In this document: positions 1 through 50,184 of the stretch, one piece after another | How the letters are laid out: each line of letters starts with the position of its first letter | How positions within the stretch are numbered: the stretch's first letter is position 1 | Source: Paraescarpia echinospica | Taxonomy: Eukaryota; Annelida; Polychaeta; Sabellida; Siboglinidae | Direction of reading: 5' to 3' | Length of the DNA: 64,000 nt | Assembly: GCA_020002185.1 (NCBI GenBank) | Contig: CM034531.1 | Location: forward strand, 80,574,540-80,638,539 | Notes under the pieces: model-generated | Told to the model about the DNA's origin: nothing | The model's database searches: none | The model's input: the letters and a program-made list of their open reading frames with translations, nothing else | Position numbers and translations under genes: made by a program

Positions 1-139
1 TGCTTAATTAACCCAGATTCCATCTGTTCAACTACCACACAGTCAAGCACTTAATTCATCAATCAGTCCAACATTATGTCCATGCATCCGTCCATCAATC
101 TGTCAAACAATCAATCTGTCAACCAGTCAATCTATCAAT

Positions 140-565
140 CAATCAGTCTATCCATCCACCCACCCATCCACCCACCCACCCCCCATCCACCCACCCATCC
201 ATCCATCCGCCCACCCATTCATCCATCTATCCACCCACCCGTCCGTCCATCCGCTTATCCACCCACCCACCCATCCATCCATCCATCCATCCACCCATCC
301 ATCCATCCATCCATCCACCCACCCACCCATCTATCCACCCATCCATCCAAACGTCTACCTATCCACCCATCCATCCACCCATCTATCCACCCATCCACCC
401 ATCCATCCACCCACCTATCCATCCACCCACCTACCCATCCACCCACCCATCCACCCACCCATCCACCCACCCACTCATCCACCCATCTATCCACCCATCT
501 ATACACCCACCCATCCACCCATCCACCCATCCACCCATCCATCCATCCACCCATCCACCCATCCA
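140..565. repeat. CCAT/CCAC simple satellite
   Basis: About 420 bp of interspersed CCAT and CCAC tetramers, strongly strand-biased (C-rich on +). It generates long Pro/His/Ser frames on + and Gly/Trp/Asp frames on -, which are artefacts. Flanks at 1-139 hold degenerate CAAT/CAGT-like steps of the same kind. Confidence 0.95.
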
Positions 566-924
566 CCTATGAATCGATACACCTCCACTTACTCCGCTCT
601 ACCTGCCAGGTGTCTAATTAACCTGTCTTCTTGCCCCATCACCATACCCCCTCTGGCACAGCAGGACCCACCTGTACAGTCAGCTTCCACCCACCTGTTA
701 CATAACCACCACTCCTTGCTGCTGATTACCTGCTTGACAGGTCTAACAGTGTCATCACCTCTATGACAGCCATGTGATGACAGCACGCTTAGACTATCAA
801 CACCGCAGCATCATACTGCGCCAAGCCATTTATATTTGTCAAATTTGTTCTAGTTTTGTCTAAACCCCTAACAAAAAGTAACACATAATTTGTGTAAAGT
901 ATTCGGCACATTTTGAGATTGAAT

Positions 925-3170
925 ATAGTTGTACATTGTTGTAAATGGATTTAGTCTGTTACCAAGAGGCTGCAATAGTTGTACATTGTTGTAAATGGAT
1001 GTGGTCTGTTACCAAGAGGCTGCAATAGTTGTAATTGTTGTCAATGGATGTAGTCTGTCACCAAGAGGCTGCAATAGTTGTACATTGTTGTAAATGGATG
1101 TAGTCTGTCACCAAGAGACTGCAATAGTTGTACATTGTTGTAAATGGATGTAGTATGTCACCAAGAGGCTGCAATAGTTGTACATTGTTGTAAATGGATG
1201 TAATCTGTCACCAAGAGGCTGCAATAGTTGTAAATTGATGTAGTCTGTCACCAAGAGGCTGCAATAGTTGTACATTGTTGTAAATGGATGTAGTCTGTCA
1301 CCAAGAGGCTGCAATAGTTGTACATTGTTGTAAATGGATGTAGCCTGTCACCAAGAGGCTGCAATAGTTGTACATTGTCGTAAATGGATGTAGTCTGTCA
1401 CCAAGAGGCTGCAGTAGTTGTACATTGTTGTAAATGGATGTAGTCTGTCACCAAGAGGCTGCAGTAGTTGTACATTGTTGTAGATGGATGTAGTCTGTCA
1501 CCAAGAGGCTGCAGAAGTTGTACATTGTTGTAAATGGATGAAGTCTGTCACCAAGAGGCTGCAATAGTTGTACATTGTTGTAAATGGATGTAGTCTGTCA
1601 CCAAGAGGCTGCAATAGTTGTACATTGTTGTGAATGGATGCAGTATGTCACCAAGAGGATGCAATAGTTGTACATTGTTGTAGATGGATGAAGTCTGTCA
1701 CCATGAGGCTGCACTAGTTGTACATTGTTGTAGATGGATATAGTCTGTCACCAAGAGGCTGCAATAGTTGTACATTGTTGTAAATGGATGTAGTCTGTCA
1801 CCATGAGGCTGCAATAGTTGTACATTGTTGTAAATGGATGTAGTCTGTCACCAAGAGGCTGCAGTAGTTGTACATTGTTGTAGATGGATGTAGTCTGTCA
1901 CCAAGAGGCTGCAGTAGTTGTACATTGTTGTAGATGGATGAAGTCTGTCACCATGAGGCTGCAATAGTTGTATATTGTTGTAAATGGATGTAGTCTGTCA
2001 CCAAGAGGCTGCAATAGTTGTACATTGTTGTAATTGGATGTAGTCTGTCACCAAGAGGCTGCAATAGATGTACATTGTTGTAAATGGATGTAGTATGTCA
2101 CCAAGAGGCTGCACTAGCTGTACATTGTTGTAAATGGATGTAGTCTGTCACCGAGAGGCTGCAGTAGTTGTACATTGTTGTAAATGGATGTAGTCTGTCA
2201 CCAAGAGGCTGCAGTAGTTGTACATTGTTGTAGATGGATGTAGTCTGTCACCAAGAGGCTGCAGTAGTTGTACATTGTTGTAGATGGATGAAGTCTGTCA
2301 CCATGAGGCTGCAATAGTTGTATATTGTTGTAAATGGATGTAGTCTGTCACCAAGAGGCTGCAATAGTTGTACATTGTTGTAATTGGATGTAGTCTGTCA
2401 CCAAGAGGCTGCAATAGATGTACATTGTTGTAAATGGATGTAGTATGTCACCAAGAGGCTGCAGTAGTTGTACATTGTTGTAAATGGATGTAGTCTGTCA
2501 CCGAGAGGCTGCAGTAGTTGTACATTGTTGTAAATGGATGTAGTCTGTCACCAAGAGGCTGCAGTAGTTGTACATTGTTGTAGATGGATGTAGTCTGTCA
2601 CCAAGAGGCTGCAGTAGTTGTACATTGTTGTAGATGGATGAAGTCTGTCACCATGAGGCTGCAATAGTTGTATATTGTTGTAAATGGATGTAGTCTGTCA
2701 CCAAGAGGCTGCAATAGTTGTACATTGTTGTAATTGGATGTAGTCTGTCACCAAGAGGCTGCAATAGATGTACATTGTTGTAAATGGATGTAGTATGTCA
2801 CCAAGAGGCTGCAGTAGTTGTACATTGTTGTAAATGGATGTAGTCTGTCACCGAGAGGCTGCAGTAGTTGTACATTGTTGTAGATGGATGTAGTCTGTCA
2901 CCAAGAGGCTGCAGTAGTTGTACATTGTTGTAAATGGATGTAGTCTGTCACCAAGAGGCTGCAGTAGTTGTACATTGTTGTAGATGGATGTAGTCTGTCA
3001 CCAAGAGGCTGCAGTAGTTGTACATTGTTGTAAATGGATGTAGTCTGTCACCAAGAGGCTGCACTAGCTGTACATTGTTGTAAATGGATGTAGTCTGTCA
3101 CCGAGAGGCTGCAGTAGTTGTACATTGTTGTAAATGGATGTAGTCTGTCACCAAGAGGCTGTAGCTGCAA
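925..3170. repeat. 50-bp minisatellite, ~45 copies, with 350-bp higher-order repeat
   Basis: Unit core gttgtacattgttgtaaatg followed by gatgtagtctgtcaccaaga and ggctgcaata. Variants (tagatgg, taattgg, gtagtatgtca, ccgagagg, ccatgagg) are ordered. A seven-unit block with the same variant order starts near 1931, 2281 and 2631, a 350-bp period. It lies upstream of the first visible NEK10 exon, so it is either in the first intron or in the 5' flank. Confidence 0.93.
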
Positions 3171-3174
3171 GCAA

Positions 3175-4790
3175 CAAAACTTTAACCACAATCACAACCA
3201 TATGTAAGTATACAAGGTAGTGTGTAATCAGTATCATTTTAAACATTTCAGCTTTACACTGATCATTGCAATATCCTTACTGTTAATTATTCCATTTTGT
3301 TTTTATAAAATTGGTTTACGCATTGTTCAAGTTAACCACCCCCAGAAATTTTTGGGTGAAATGTATATTTTTTCCACAAGTACCAAATATACCACACTAA
3401 TAAAAAACTACTTCAGTAAACACAACTTCTATAATTAAAAACTTTGTTTTTTTCTAGATTTCTAAAAACACATAATCTGAAAAGCGATGCTCTTACCCAA
3501 GCATACATGTACTTTTTGTCTGATTGGCATATTTTATGATCCAAACTCTAGAGACCTATCGCATAAATTCCACTATGCAAAAAACAAAATTCACCCCCAT
3601 GTAGGCAAGAATCCTGTAGTGTATTGTTGATAACAATCACTTATATCTGTTGTTCCTTCTGAAATGTAGGTCAGTCGGTACAGGTTGAGATTATTACAGA
3701 GGTCAGTAAATAATAGATAGGCAGACTGACCTCTGAGGATAGACTGTGGAGTGGGTGGGAGTTGTCAATGACCTGATAGTAACAACATGTATTGTTTATC
3801 GGCTGCATGGGTAGGATGAAAGCCTGATGGTGTAGTTAATATTAATTACTGATGGTTTGTTGTATGTTACTACCATATTGATGGCACATGGATGTAGCAT
3901 CAACAATCATGAGACAGCCGTACCCTTTTTAAGAAATGTTTTGTGTCCATACAGTATTTATGAAAAGGGCGCATTTGTGAACTACAACAATTGAGTTGCA
4001 CATAAGTTTAAATTTGTAGTTGTCGGTTTGCAGTGTATGTTGACGATGAAAGGATTTCCAGTGTAGAAAAACAGAATCTGTTTGGTGTTGATGTTAAACA
4101 ACTAGAGATATCTTCCATGTTGGTTTGCTAAAAAACAACACCGAAAGCTTCAATAAAATGACACTGCAGCATGTTGGTGACAAGACTAAAATCGAAGAGT
4201 ACAGTTTTAATTTGTTTAATGTGCACACAGTTTGGAATTACCAGACTCGGTTTTGGCGTTGGGATAACGAAGACATGTCGATATAACCAGTTCAGATAGT
4301 TCAGTCGTAATTAATGGTTAGTGTATTGTGCATGTTGATGGTCCGTGACCATGAATATAGTGATGGTATAATTAATAGTTTATGTGCACAACAAGCTTAA
4401 TGGTATTTGATCATGAATATCATTATGACTACTTTGTATCAATGTTGTGTGTGTCCTGTATGAGTTTATCTTGTGATGTTAATGTCTTATACCAGGTAGC
4501 TGTAAAAAAGAAGTGAATGCGTGCGAATGTATAGTTATATGTCTGTAATGTATGTGCATGCCTGTGTGTGTGTGTGTGCATGTGCATGTGCATGTGTGTG
4601 CCTGCGTGCGAGCGTGCATACGTGTATGCAAGAATATAAACATGTCATAAACTTTCTTCTTTACCAGAACACAGAAACCAGATGTATGTACATATTTATG
4701 TGTGAAATAATGCTAAATGAACTTAGATAATCCATCTAGTTAGTATTAATCTATAGTATGTATATCATTACCAGTGTATATGTGTTCTCA
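3175..4790. other. no gene recognised; AT-rich DNA 5' of NEK10 visible exon 1
   Basis: I see no coding exon with good support. The start codon exon of NEK10 may lie here or further upstream. A strong donor-like tatgtaagta at about 3201-3210 was considered but has no recognisable protein before it. A short TG-rich tract lies at 4561-4620. Confidence 0.4.
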
Positions 4791-4796
4791 TTGTAG

Positions 4797-42048
<37,252 letters not shown>

Positions 42049-42109
42049 CGGCCTCGAGCAGGTCAACTCTCCTGAAACACGGTGCCAGCAGGATGTGATA
42101 AGGTACAAG

Positions 42110-42520
42110 TGATGTAGGCGTGATAGTACATATTACATCACAAGTCTATTAGACCCAAATTTACAACTATTTGTGAGGTAATGGTTACAAGTAATGGATG
42201 CATAATGTGATTGTTACAATATGTAATCATGATGTAATAGTTACAATAAATGTATCCGTAATGTAACATTTACAAGTAATGTACTCTTGATGTAACGATT
42301 CCAGGTAATGTATTAACGATGTAACAGTTACATTAATGTTATCATTATGTAACAGTTACAATTAATGTACTCATGTAATCTGATGATGTATGATGATTAT
42401 TAGTAATATTTTCATGATGTAACAGTTACAGTGCTGTACTGATGATGTAACAACAGTTACAAGTAATGCACACCATGTAACAGTTACAACAGTTACTCAT
42501 GATGTAAAGGTTACTAGTAA
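42110..42520. repeat. degenerate gatgtaacagttacaagtaatg repeats in the NEK10 3' flank
   Basis: About 14 loose copies of a 25-30 bp unit with gtaacagttaca, itself a short palindrome-like string, starting about 60 bp after the stop codon. Probably within the 3' UTR. Confidence 0.75.
42245..42250 (+). terminator. NEK10: candidate poly(A) signal for NEK10
   Basis: First AATAAA after the NEK10 stop, about 200 bp downstream. It lies inside the AT-rich repeats, so chance occurrence is possible. Confidence 0.35.
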
Positions 42521-44099
42521 CATATTCTTGAAACGAGCTACCTCTTGAAATGTTTTTGCAGTTTGGGGGCACGGTTGGAAATGGTGCCTTTCAGAAATGA
42601 TGCATTGTTATATTTATTAATTACCGGTTTTACAATCGAATTGAATGTTAATTTATAGTTGTTCTGTATATATTTGATATACAGTTGTGATATGAATTGC
42701 ACACACATAATAACAGTATGAAGGATTTTTAAAAATAAGTATGATTTTTGTGTGCAAACTAAAACCAGTGGATAACATGCCGCCTGTCAAATTATTTATT
42801 GTATTCATCATAGTTTCTTTATGGTGCAACAGTGAACTCAACAATCTTTGTTGTGTCATGTAGGTGAGAGATGTGTGGCTTCCCCTCTATTTTTAAATGT
42901 AAAAATCATACTTGTATGTTTGAGTTAAGTTTGAATGCGTGCAAGTATATGTTTTGCTGCATCTCAGCGCAACCCATGGTCAATTTGGACATTCCAAAAT
43001 ACGAACTGTTTCCAACCAATCAGAATCTCACAAAGTCACATGACACCATCTTCAAACCCTCGTAGTAAGTGAATAGCCAGTTAAAGTGCACTATCTATGT
43101 ATTTTGTTAATCCTTCTCAGTAACAGCTATTGGAGTAAACAATATACTACAAGTAATGAAGCTGACACATTACCATCAGTTATGGCAGACTACATAGCAT
43201 GTTGCCAATATTTAGAAATGTTCGTATATGACACTAAGCATGGGTGCCATTTACATGGTATGTCCAAACATGCCCTGTATGCAACTGAGGCATGACTAAA
43301 GTAGTTTGGAAAGTCCAGCCATGTCCAGTGTATATCGAGGGCATGCCCAGACTAGTTGTAAATAGTGTTGTAATATAGTGTAAATGTGTGATGTGTTGGA
43401 AATTGTAATTAGAATTAAATTATTATGCACTGTTGCTGCAGTCTAAATTATAGGTTTCTCATGAAAATATGTACATACAATTGCAATGTGTATATATTGG
43501 ATTAATGGTGCATGTTTCCTTGTTTAATTGTGTCAAAAGAATGGTTCGGTTTTGGGGCCAACTTTACATAATGTTTGAAAGTATGATGCTAGTTAATTTA
43601 TGTGTCATGTGACATACACTCTTCGTGTTTTGTCTTCCCATATCCAACCTCTCTTAACATGGTATAATGGTACACTCTTTGGAATTTGTGTCAAACCATG
43701 ACACATGCATAGAGCATACGTTGTCCTTATTGAGGAATCTCTCCTGTCACAGTGTATGAATCAAAACAGAATGAGTTGTGATGGTTGATTTGTGATGTTT
43801 TATTTGACGAAATGTTTATACAAGACACACAGATTTGTTTACAATGTTACGTGTGCTTTCTATAATTCTTCTAAACTATGTACTTGAACCCAGGAATGTT
43901 TGCCGCCCGACATGCAAAGCATTCATGAGAAGCACAACAAACAAATGTTAGCTTGAATATAGATGAGTGACCCGCAGCCTTCATTGGGTGTGGAGCCTGG
44001 TGCTTATGCTCTGTGCATGTGTATACCATATTTCAGTACATCCTACACAGCATCAATGCACTTATACAGAACAAGACAAGGACAATGATTCAGCGTCTT

Positions 44100-44190
44100 T
44101 TGACATTTTCATTTCATCAATGGCTAAATGTAGGAGGACGCTGAATCACTGTCCTCCTACATTTAGCCATTGATTAAATGCAAATGTCAA
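44100..44190. repeat. long hairpin, 40-bp arms, 11-base loop
   Basis: Arm 44100-44139 pairs with 44151-44190 with about 38 of 40 matches (core atggctaaatgtaggaggac). The loop is gctgaatcact. A second sequence, gattcagcgtc at 44087-44097, is complementary to the loop-side gacgctgaatc, allowing an alternative fold. Confidence 0.9.
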
Positions 44191-44194
44191 TAAA
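44189..44194 (+). terminator. candidate poly(A) signal adjoining the hairpin
   Basis: AATAAA overlaps the last bases of the hairpin's right arm and is followed by a GT-rich string (gtgcagtgtgtattgg). This could end a long NEK10 3' UTR or another transcript. Confidence 0.35.
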
Positions 44195-44199
44195 CGTGC

Positions 44200-45300
44200 A
44201 GTGTGTATTGGCTTGTTAACATTTTGCAAAGCACTGAACTGTGGATAATATATATATGTTTAGTATTATTAATGTGATCTCCAGTATCATGTTAAAAATT
44301 GGTGGACATAGTACTGAAGTAACAGGCTCCGTAGAGATATACATGTTAGACTTCTCCACAAAGCACTGCCTGTTGACAGGTTGAGACAAATACCTTTGAT
44401 GTATTACACTGAATGTACTGCTACAGTACCACAGTATAAGACCTACCTCATAGGACTACGCTAGCAGTACTGTGACCATGCTGCAGTATTATCTCATAGG
44501 AACATATTAAGTATTCTGTCATTCCAAAACTACTTACGTGTTGTTTAATTCCGTTCAAAACTGAAATCGTCAGCGGCCAATGCGATAAATGTCTGTGTGT
44601 AAATAATGTGATATTAAGAAAATATATTAATGAATGATCAACATAGACATCTCAGTAGTAAGAACTACATAAATCAGGCTGTCATTCAACAATGGTAAGT
44701 CAGAATTATTCAAAACTTATTGGGAGTTTCTTATTTCATGGTCTGCTAGACTTACATGTAATTATTTACATTAAAATCTGTCTACACTTCACAAAAATGT
44801 GTTTTCAACAATGGATTAAAAAGGGCCTGGTATTTGAAAGCATTAAATGTTACAGGAAACATTTTTATTGATGTATAATGTATCTATGTATGCATGTGTG
44901 CAGGTACTTGCAAATTGTACAAATGTAATATGATGTGTGTCAAATTTGAATATCAGGTTGCACAAGATGCGTATAGCTGATGTTGCGAGATTAGCAAGAA
45001 CCGTCCACCATTTCCTGCACTTGTGTTGCATCAGTATTATTGACAGTGTCCCGTCCAGTAGGTAGTTTACACTGCTATATTCTTATGTCGACTGTACAAA
45101 TGTATAATATTTATCAAGTCTGTGTACGTGTGAAGTTAATATATCTTCCATGCTGGGATTGTGTGTGAATGGTAAGGAATCGAGAATACCATATTTGCAG
45201 TGCAAATAAAGATTACATTTATCATACTTTTGTTTACTGGTTTTTCTCAGGCACATTACATATGTGGTGCAAGGAATGAGATCATGTAATTCTATTACTC
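44200..45300. other. intergenic, nothing recognised
   Basis: AT-rich sequence with only short open frames. No homology, repeat or RNA gene was recognised. Confidence 0.5.
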
Positions 45301-45309
45301 TTGCCACAC

Positions 45310-45445
45310 ACGGACACATGTAGTAGACATTTGTTGTCATTTACAATAGCCAGATTCACATGTAGTAGACATTTGTTGTCATTTACAATGGCCAGATTCA
45401 CATGTAGTAGACATTTGTTGTCATTTACAATGGCCAGATTCACAT
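45310..45445. repeat. 42-bp tandem repeat, 3 copies
   Basis: Unit acatgtagtagacatttgtt, gtcatttacaatggccagat, tc, nearly identical in all copies. It keeps a short frame open on both strands. Confidence 0.9.
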
Positions 45446-45449
45446 GTTC

Positions 45450-46585
45450 GTTAGTCTCACTCATTGAAGTCATAGCAAGGTGTCGGCTCAGAAGTAGTCG
45501 CCGTGCCGTGCCAGTAAAGAAAGTGCATAGGACTATTTTTATATTCAAAAGAAACATGGGCAAACGCTTTTTTGGGCAAAAATGTGTGTCTTTTGACTTC
45601 TATTTAGACATCACAAAAATGACCATACAGCCATATGTTTATGTGCAGGTGAAATGCAGTCCAATTATCTGTAAGTTGCCACCTCAATCTACTTCAAAGG
45701 TCCAATAGTTTTAGAGATATAGCCTCTCAAAAACGATGAGTATCCAAAAACGTGTTTTTGCGATTTCCCACTTCTTACATCACTGATTTTAACTAATATT
45801 TATACTATTAGAAGCTTTATTTTGTGTATGTGTTTCAGAAAATACACGACATAGTGACATGTTTACATTCAATCTAGGAAACTGTTGGAAACGTTGTTTT
45901 GAGGGACCATTTTATGTTATCCACAGATTTGCTGTTTACTACGACATCTAAGATAAATCAAATTCAAACACATCAAGAATAATGACATAAGAAGGACTTA
46001 GTGTTCCTGTGATACAGAGTATGTATATATCTATGTGAGCAAAAAAAATTCTTGTTTTAGACATGTTAGAAATCACAGCTAGAAATATTGCAACCCTTTT
46101 AAGAAATGTTTATTTATTACGATGTCCGATTTCTCAAACTATATATACTACTGATCTTATTTGTTACCATAGATTACGCTATAAGTATTCAAATATTGCA
46201 AATCTTCCCGCACCTGTATTGTAATTTATGTCAATTAGCACAGCTATATGACAAAAAACACTACAATGTTTATTACAACATCGTCGTTTATTACGATATC
46301 CGGTCCTTGTGGAAGTGGCGTTTATGTGGTAATACGGGATGTTATTGCGTAGTTATGTGTCTGTTAGGTGTACACATTTACCATAGTAGTTTTGTTTAAT
46401 AATAATCATTGGTTTAGTGTCAGCAATTTTTTGAAGTAAAATAGCAGTGTCTTTTCTAACAAAATTGTACAGAAAACTATTTGGGTAATATTTTAAATAT
46501 TAAGTATGAATGAGGTACACATACACTATCCTAATAAAATAATTAAATACATTTAGAATATTGGCATGCGGTCCCGTAGTAACAT
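45450..46585. other. intergenic, nothing recognised
   Basis: No supported gene. Some T-rich open frames on the + strand look random. Confidence 0.45.
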
Positions 46586-46587
46586 GC

Positions 46588-46716
46588 ATCAATATACGGA
46601 TGTCGTAAGATTTAAGGCGTGGCAGATGAAGGAAGAATGGGGTCAGGACAGGAAGAAGTGGAAGAGACTCTGCAAAACCCGCCAATCCGCACAGGGAGAA
46701 GGCGGGGAAAGGTGAT

Positions 46717-46757
<41 letters not shown>
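46588..46757 (+). mobile_element. LINE 3' end fragment with (GA)n tail
   Basis: The + strand frame through 46620-46722 reads MKEEWGQDRKKWKRLCKTRQ before a stop, very like the extreme C-terminus of some LINE reverse transcriptases (W..DR..W). It is followed by an (AG)n tail at 46718-46757. Severely 5'-truncated. Confidence 0.5.
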
Positions 46758-46759
<2 letters not shown>

Positions 46760-48470
46760 GGGGTTTGCGTTAATAACACATTGTTGATGGCGTTTGGTTT
46801 AACAAGTTTATCCGTCCAGAGAGCAGTGGTTCTTAAGACCAGTCTGCAATGCCGTAAGCTGTTGCAGGCGCTTCACGGACAAGTGCATACTGCTCACTCG
46901 TAGATAATGGAACCAACAGTACACTTCTCGCACATTGCGCTGTTTGTTTAAGTGATCCATCGGCTATCGCCAAACCCATAATAGGCCCTACAACCTCACA
47001 CTACAATATTTGACTTTACCAATGGAGGCGCACCCACCCATTGCCCTCCCTTGAGGCTCACCAAAATACCTGCAACTACTCGATCACTGAAGCTCACCAA
47101 ACATCTCCAACTACATCACCAAACATCTCCAACTACATCACCAAACGTCTCCAACTACATCCAAAAACTTCCAACTACACCCCCTTGAGGCAAAAATGGG
47201 AGGCGTGCACCACCTACACCCACATTCCCTGGACCCGTGCCTGCCTTAGTGGGACAATGCACATCACGAGGAGGAAGACCAGTGGCGACGCGTGGCGACG
47301 CATGTTGGCACGGAAGTGACGTTACTGTCGCTACGCGCCATTTGCGCGTACTTCTACCAGTGCAAATTCAACTGATTGCGGAACATCTCTGGATTAAACC
47401 GGAATACAACTCCACTGTGTAGCGGGCAGCAGAGGAAAACATCCAAGACACCTGGAACGACAAATGCTACTATCGACGTCGGAAGTTTATCCATTATTCA
47501 AGTTTTATTTGCCACAATATGTAGGCACCAACTTCCTAACGCCTGGACGTCGCCTCCTAGGACCTGGTTCCAGACTAACGTATCTCTATATAATTATTCT
47601 GGTTCCAGACTAACGTATCTCTATATAATTATAGCCAATAGGCATGAGCAAAGCTGTACACATTAACAAAACAGCATATATTTTCATTTTCACGTAAAAG
47701 AAACAAGTTCTGTTAGACATATATAATACCGACAAACCCCGAAATATTTCACCTCATCCATTTTTTTAAACAACCGCATGGAACTGTTTCTGACGTCTCA
47801 CACAAATTCGTGCAATGACTCAAATGACATAACACATACCAATGACAGTTTTGTTACTCATATGTACATGCCTACGACAAAGTCGCTCTTGTGTAGCACA
47901 AGCGTATTGATATAAGACCAAATGCTGATGCATAAGCAGTGGGATCTACTAGGTGACTGGATAGACGACCAACACTGCTTCATCAGTGATCTCGATACTA
48001 AGACGGAGGCAGACCATGCATGGAAATGTATAAATCGGAAACCCACCGGTTAACCGTTCGGGCCGGCCTGTAAAGATGGTATGTTGACCCCCAAACAAGT
48101 TAATCTCCCGGTCGAAATACTATAATAGTATATTGACCACTATATGGTAATTTGACCCCAGTAAATTTCAGTCAGCATATGGTGTCGCATTGCAGGTAAA
48201 CAGTGTATTGTGAAATAAAACTTTAATGAATATCTTTTAACTGCTTTAAGATTACAAAAGTTTCATACCTAATTTGCCTAGCCTATTTTATCTCAATCAT
48301 ACATATTATGGGAATAAGATTTTTGGTAGAGGACATGATGCATGTCTGTCAAGTGGTTAACAGGATCATGTGCTTTGAGTTATTTTAAACAGAAAATAAA
48401 AAATTATCGACGACTGAAAATATGATCATGCTTTACATCCATGAACATTGAAAGTTAGGGAGTCATATCG
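46760..48470. other. intergenic, small direct repeats only
   Basis: catctccaactacatcacca is repeated at 47100-47170 and ggttccagactaacgtatct is duplicated at 47560-47630. No gene was recognised. Confidence 0.45.
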
Positions 48471-48479
48471 CGTTCTTTC

Positions 48480-48835
48480 TCGTAGTTCCCTCAATAGATG
48501 GGCGAGTGTTCATGTGCTGCGGCACTGCCCAAACAATTATACATTTCCACCGTTCCCTATTGACAACATTCTCTCTCCATTTGTCACCCACTTCTGCCAT
48601 TCATACATCCTTCGTTACTATGTCCTCACATCCTAGTTGCAGCCGTTCCCTGCGGCCTGCCTGTAGCATCGCCTCTGCTTTCTTTGGCAGTTAACCCTCC
48701 TCCACCCGCGTCAAATGACCTGCCCATACCATCCTGCCTTGTACAATTTTTCCTGTTCAGCCGAACAGCACCGCAACGTATTCCTTCAGCGCATTGAAGC
48801 ACCTCCATCTTAAATGTTCGTTTGATCCAGTTGTT
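48480..48835 (-). mobile_element. LINE C-terminal fragment, degenerate
   Basis: Minus-strand frames give GRMVWAGHLTRVEEG, LPKKAEAMLQAGRRERLQLG and DKWRENVVNRERWKCI, broken by stops. This is the RxxWAGHxxR...GRR...W..RERW pattern at the end of many LINE ORF2 proteins. Family unresolved. Confidence 0.6.
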
Positions 48836-49229
48836 CTCGCAATTATTTTGAGGCTTCTCTGCTACACAGGCATGTCGGTGTTACTCAGTCTGTCCAAAGT
48901 TTTTCTGCTCTTACTGCGGACAAAATAAAATGTGTTTCCAAACCAAGTATTGTTAAAAGAACAGGGTGGAGATCAAACTGTTGTCTTTATAAAATAAGTT
49001 ACAATTCTAAGGTTAGAACAGTCGATATGGCATGGTGGATGTCATGTTATCAACCTAGCAAGATGACCATCTAGTGGGGCTAGTTATTAAGCGGGTAGGT
49101 TGGCGATCAAGACCCGTAGGCTGGATGTGCGATAGGTGCGTACGCATCCCCCGCCGAGATTAAAGAATTCCGTTTGAGGAACTAGTTCCATTTGGAGGGA
49201 TCTGATTGTGGTTTCTATATATATACTAA

Positions 49230-49930
49230 TTGGCAAAACCCCTAAGGTCATCACGCCAATATAGGGAGAGTGTGTGTGCAATAGCACTGCAGGAACTTTA
49301 GAGGTGTCCACCGTGGCTGCAGACACAACTGTTCATGATAGAACGTTACAGGTCTACACAGTTCTGTTAAAAAAGATGTAGGCGTAAACCTGCGTCCTGA
49401 CCGGCACCTGAATAAATCGCTCACTATGGCCACGCGTGTTGTTGATTGTGTGAACAATGTGGTGTGGCAAAGGAAGAGCTGTCTCTGTGTGCAAGGAACT
49501 ATAGAATAATACAAGGCGACTGATCTTTCTGCGGCGCTCTAGAGACTCGCACTTTAATTATTTCATCATTAATGTTCCGCTGCGTTCCCGACTGCTGTTA
49601 CTGATTACAAATCTCGCCCCTCGATGTTGTACTTTCTCTAGTTCTTTTATATTTTGTGTGTAAGGGTCCCAAGCGGTAATGGCGTATTCAAGGTTTGGGC
49701 AAACCAGAGTGAAATATGCTGACTGCTTTGTCTTCACTAAGCATTTAAATAGGTGTCTCCTGACGAAGCCCAACACGCGATCTGCGTTGGCAGTTAGGTG
49801 GAATTTATTAACATTCCACATGAGGTCGTCGGAGAACTCCATTCGTAGGTATGGTGGGAAATCCCTAGACTGGACGGTATGATTCGTCTGCGAACACAGA
49901 GTTAATGCATTGTTCCAAAAGTGCATGGCT
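49230..49930 (-). mobile_element. LINE reverse-transcriptase C-terminal fragment
   Basis: Minus-strand frames give VNKFHLTANADRVLGFVRRH, YFTLVCPNLEYAITAWDPYT and KVQHRGARFV, then in another frame the SLERRR...LF and PRWTPL pieces. This is the region following the RT domain in CR1/Jockey-like LINEs. Sequence differs from the adjacent CR1 copy, so it is a separate family and insertion. Confidence 0.8.
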
Positions 49931-50184
49931 TCAAACCTTTGTGAATCTGTTCACGAATGTAATAGGAAATGGAATCTGAAAAAAACTTCCACATGTAGAA
50001 CTAGTCTGTGGTATCACACCTGAATGACTTGTTTCAGGAATTTGTATCATCAGGGCTGCAAGACGAATGCGTATGCGTGGTTTGCTTACAAATATTAAAC
50101 CATGATAAATACATGGCATAATTTTGGATATTCCACAGAGAGTGAAATACCCAAAGGACAGTTTTAATGGTCAATACATGGTAA

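Noticed and set aside
76..621. Pro/His/Ser-rich 181-codon frame
   Set aside because: Translation of the CCAT/CCAC satellite, no coding signature.
925..3170. Regular direct repeats considered as a CRISPR array
   Set aside because: There are no unique spacers, and the genome is an animal one; it is a minisatellite. The same holds for the other arrays.
3171..3204. Candidate 5' coding exon ending at the strong donor tatgtaagta
   Set aside because: The peptide (Asn/His-rich) has no likeness to the NEK10 N-terminus and no start codon can be chosen.
49558..49926. Minus-strand 122-codon frame as a host gene
   Set aside because: The peptide is the region after a LINE reverse-transcriptase domain, with the rest in other frames.
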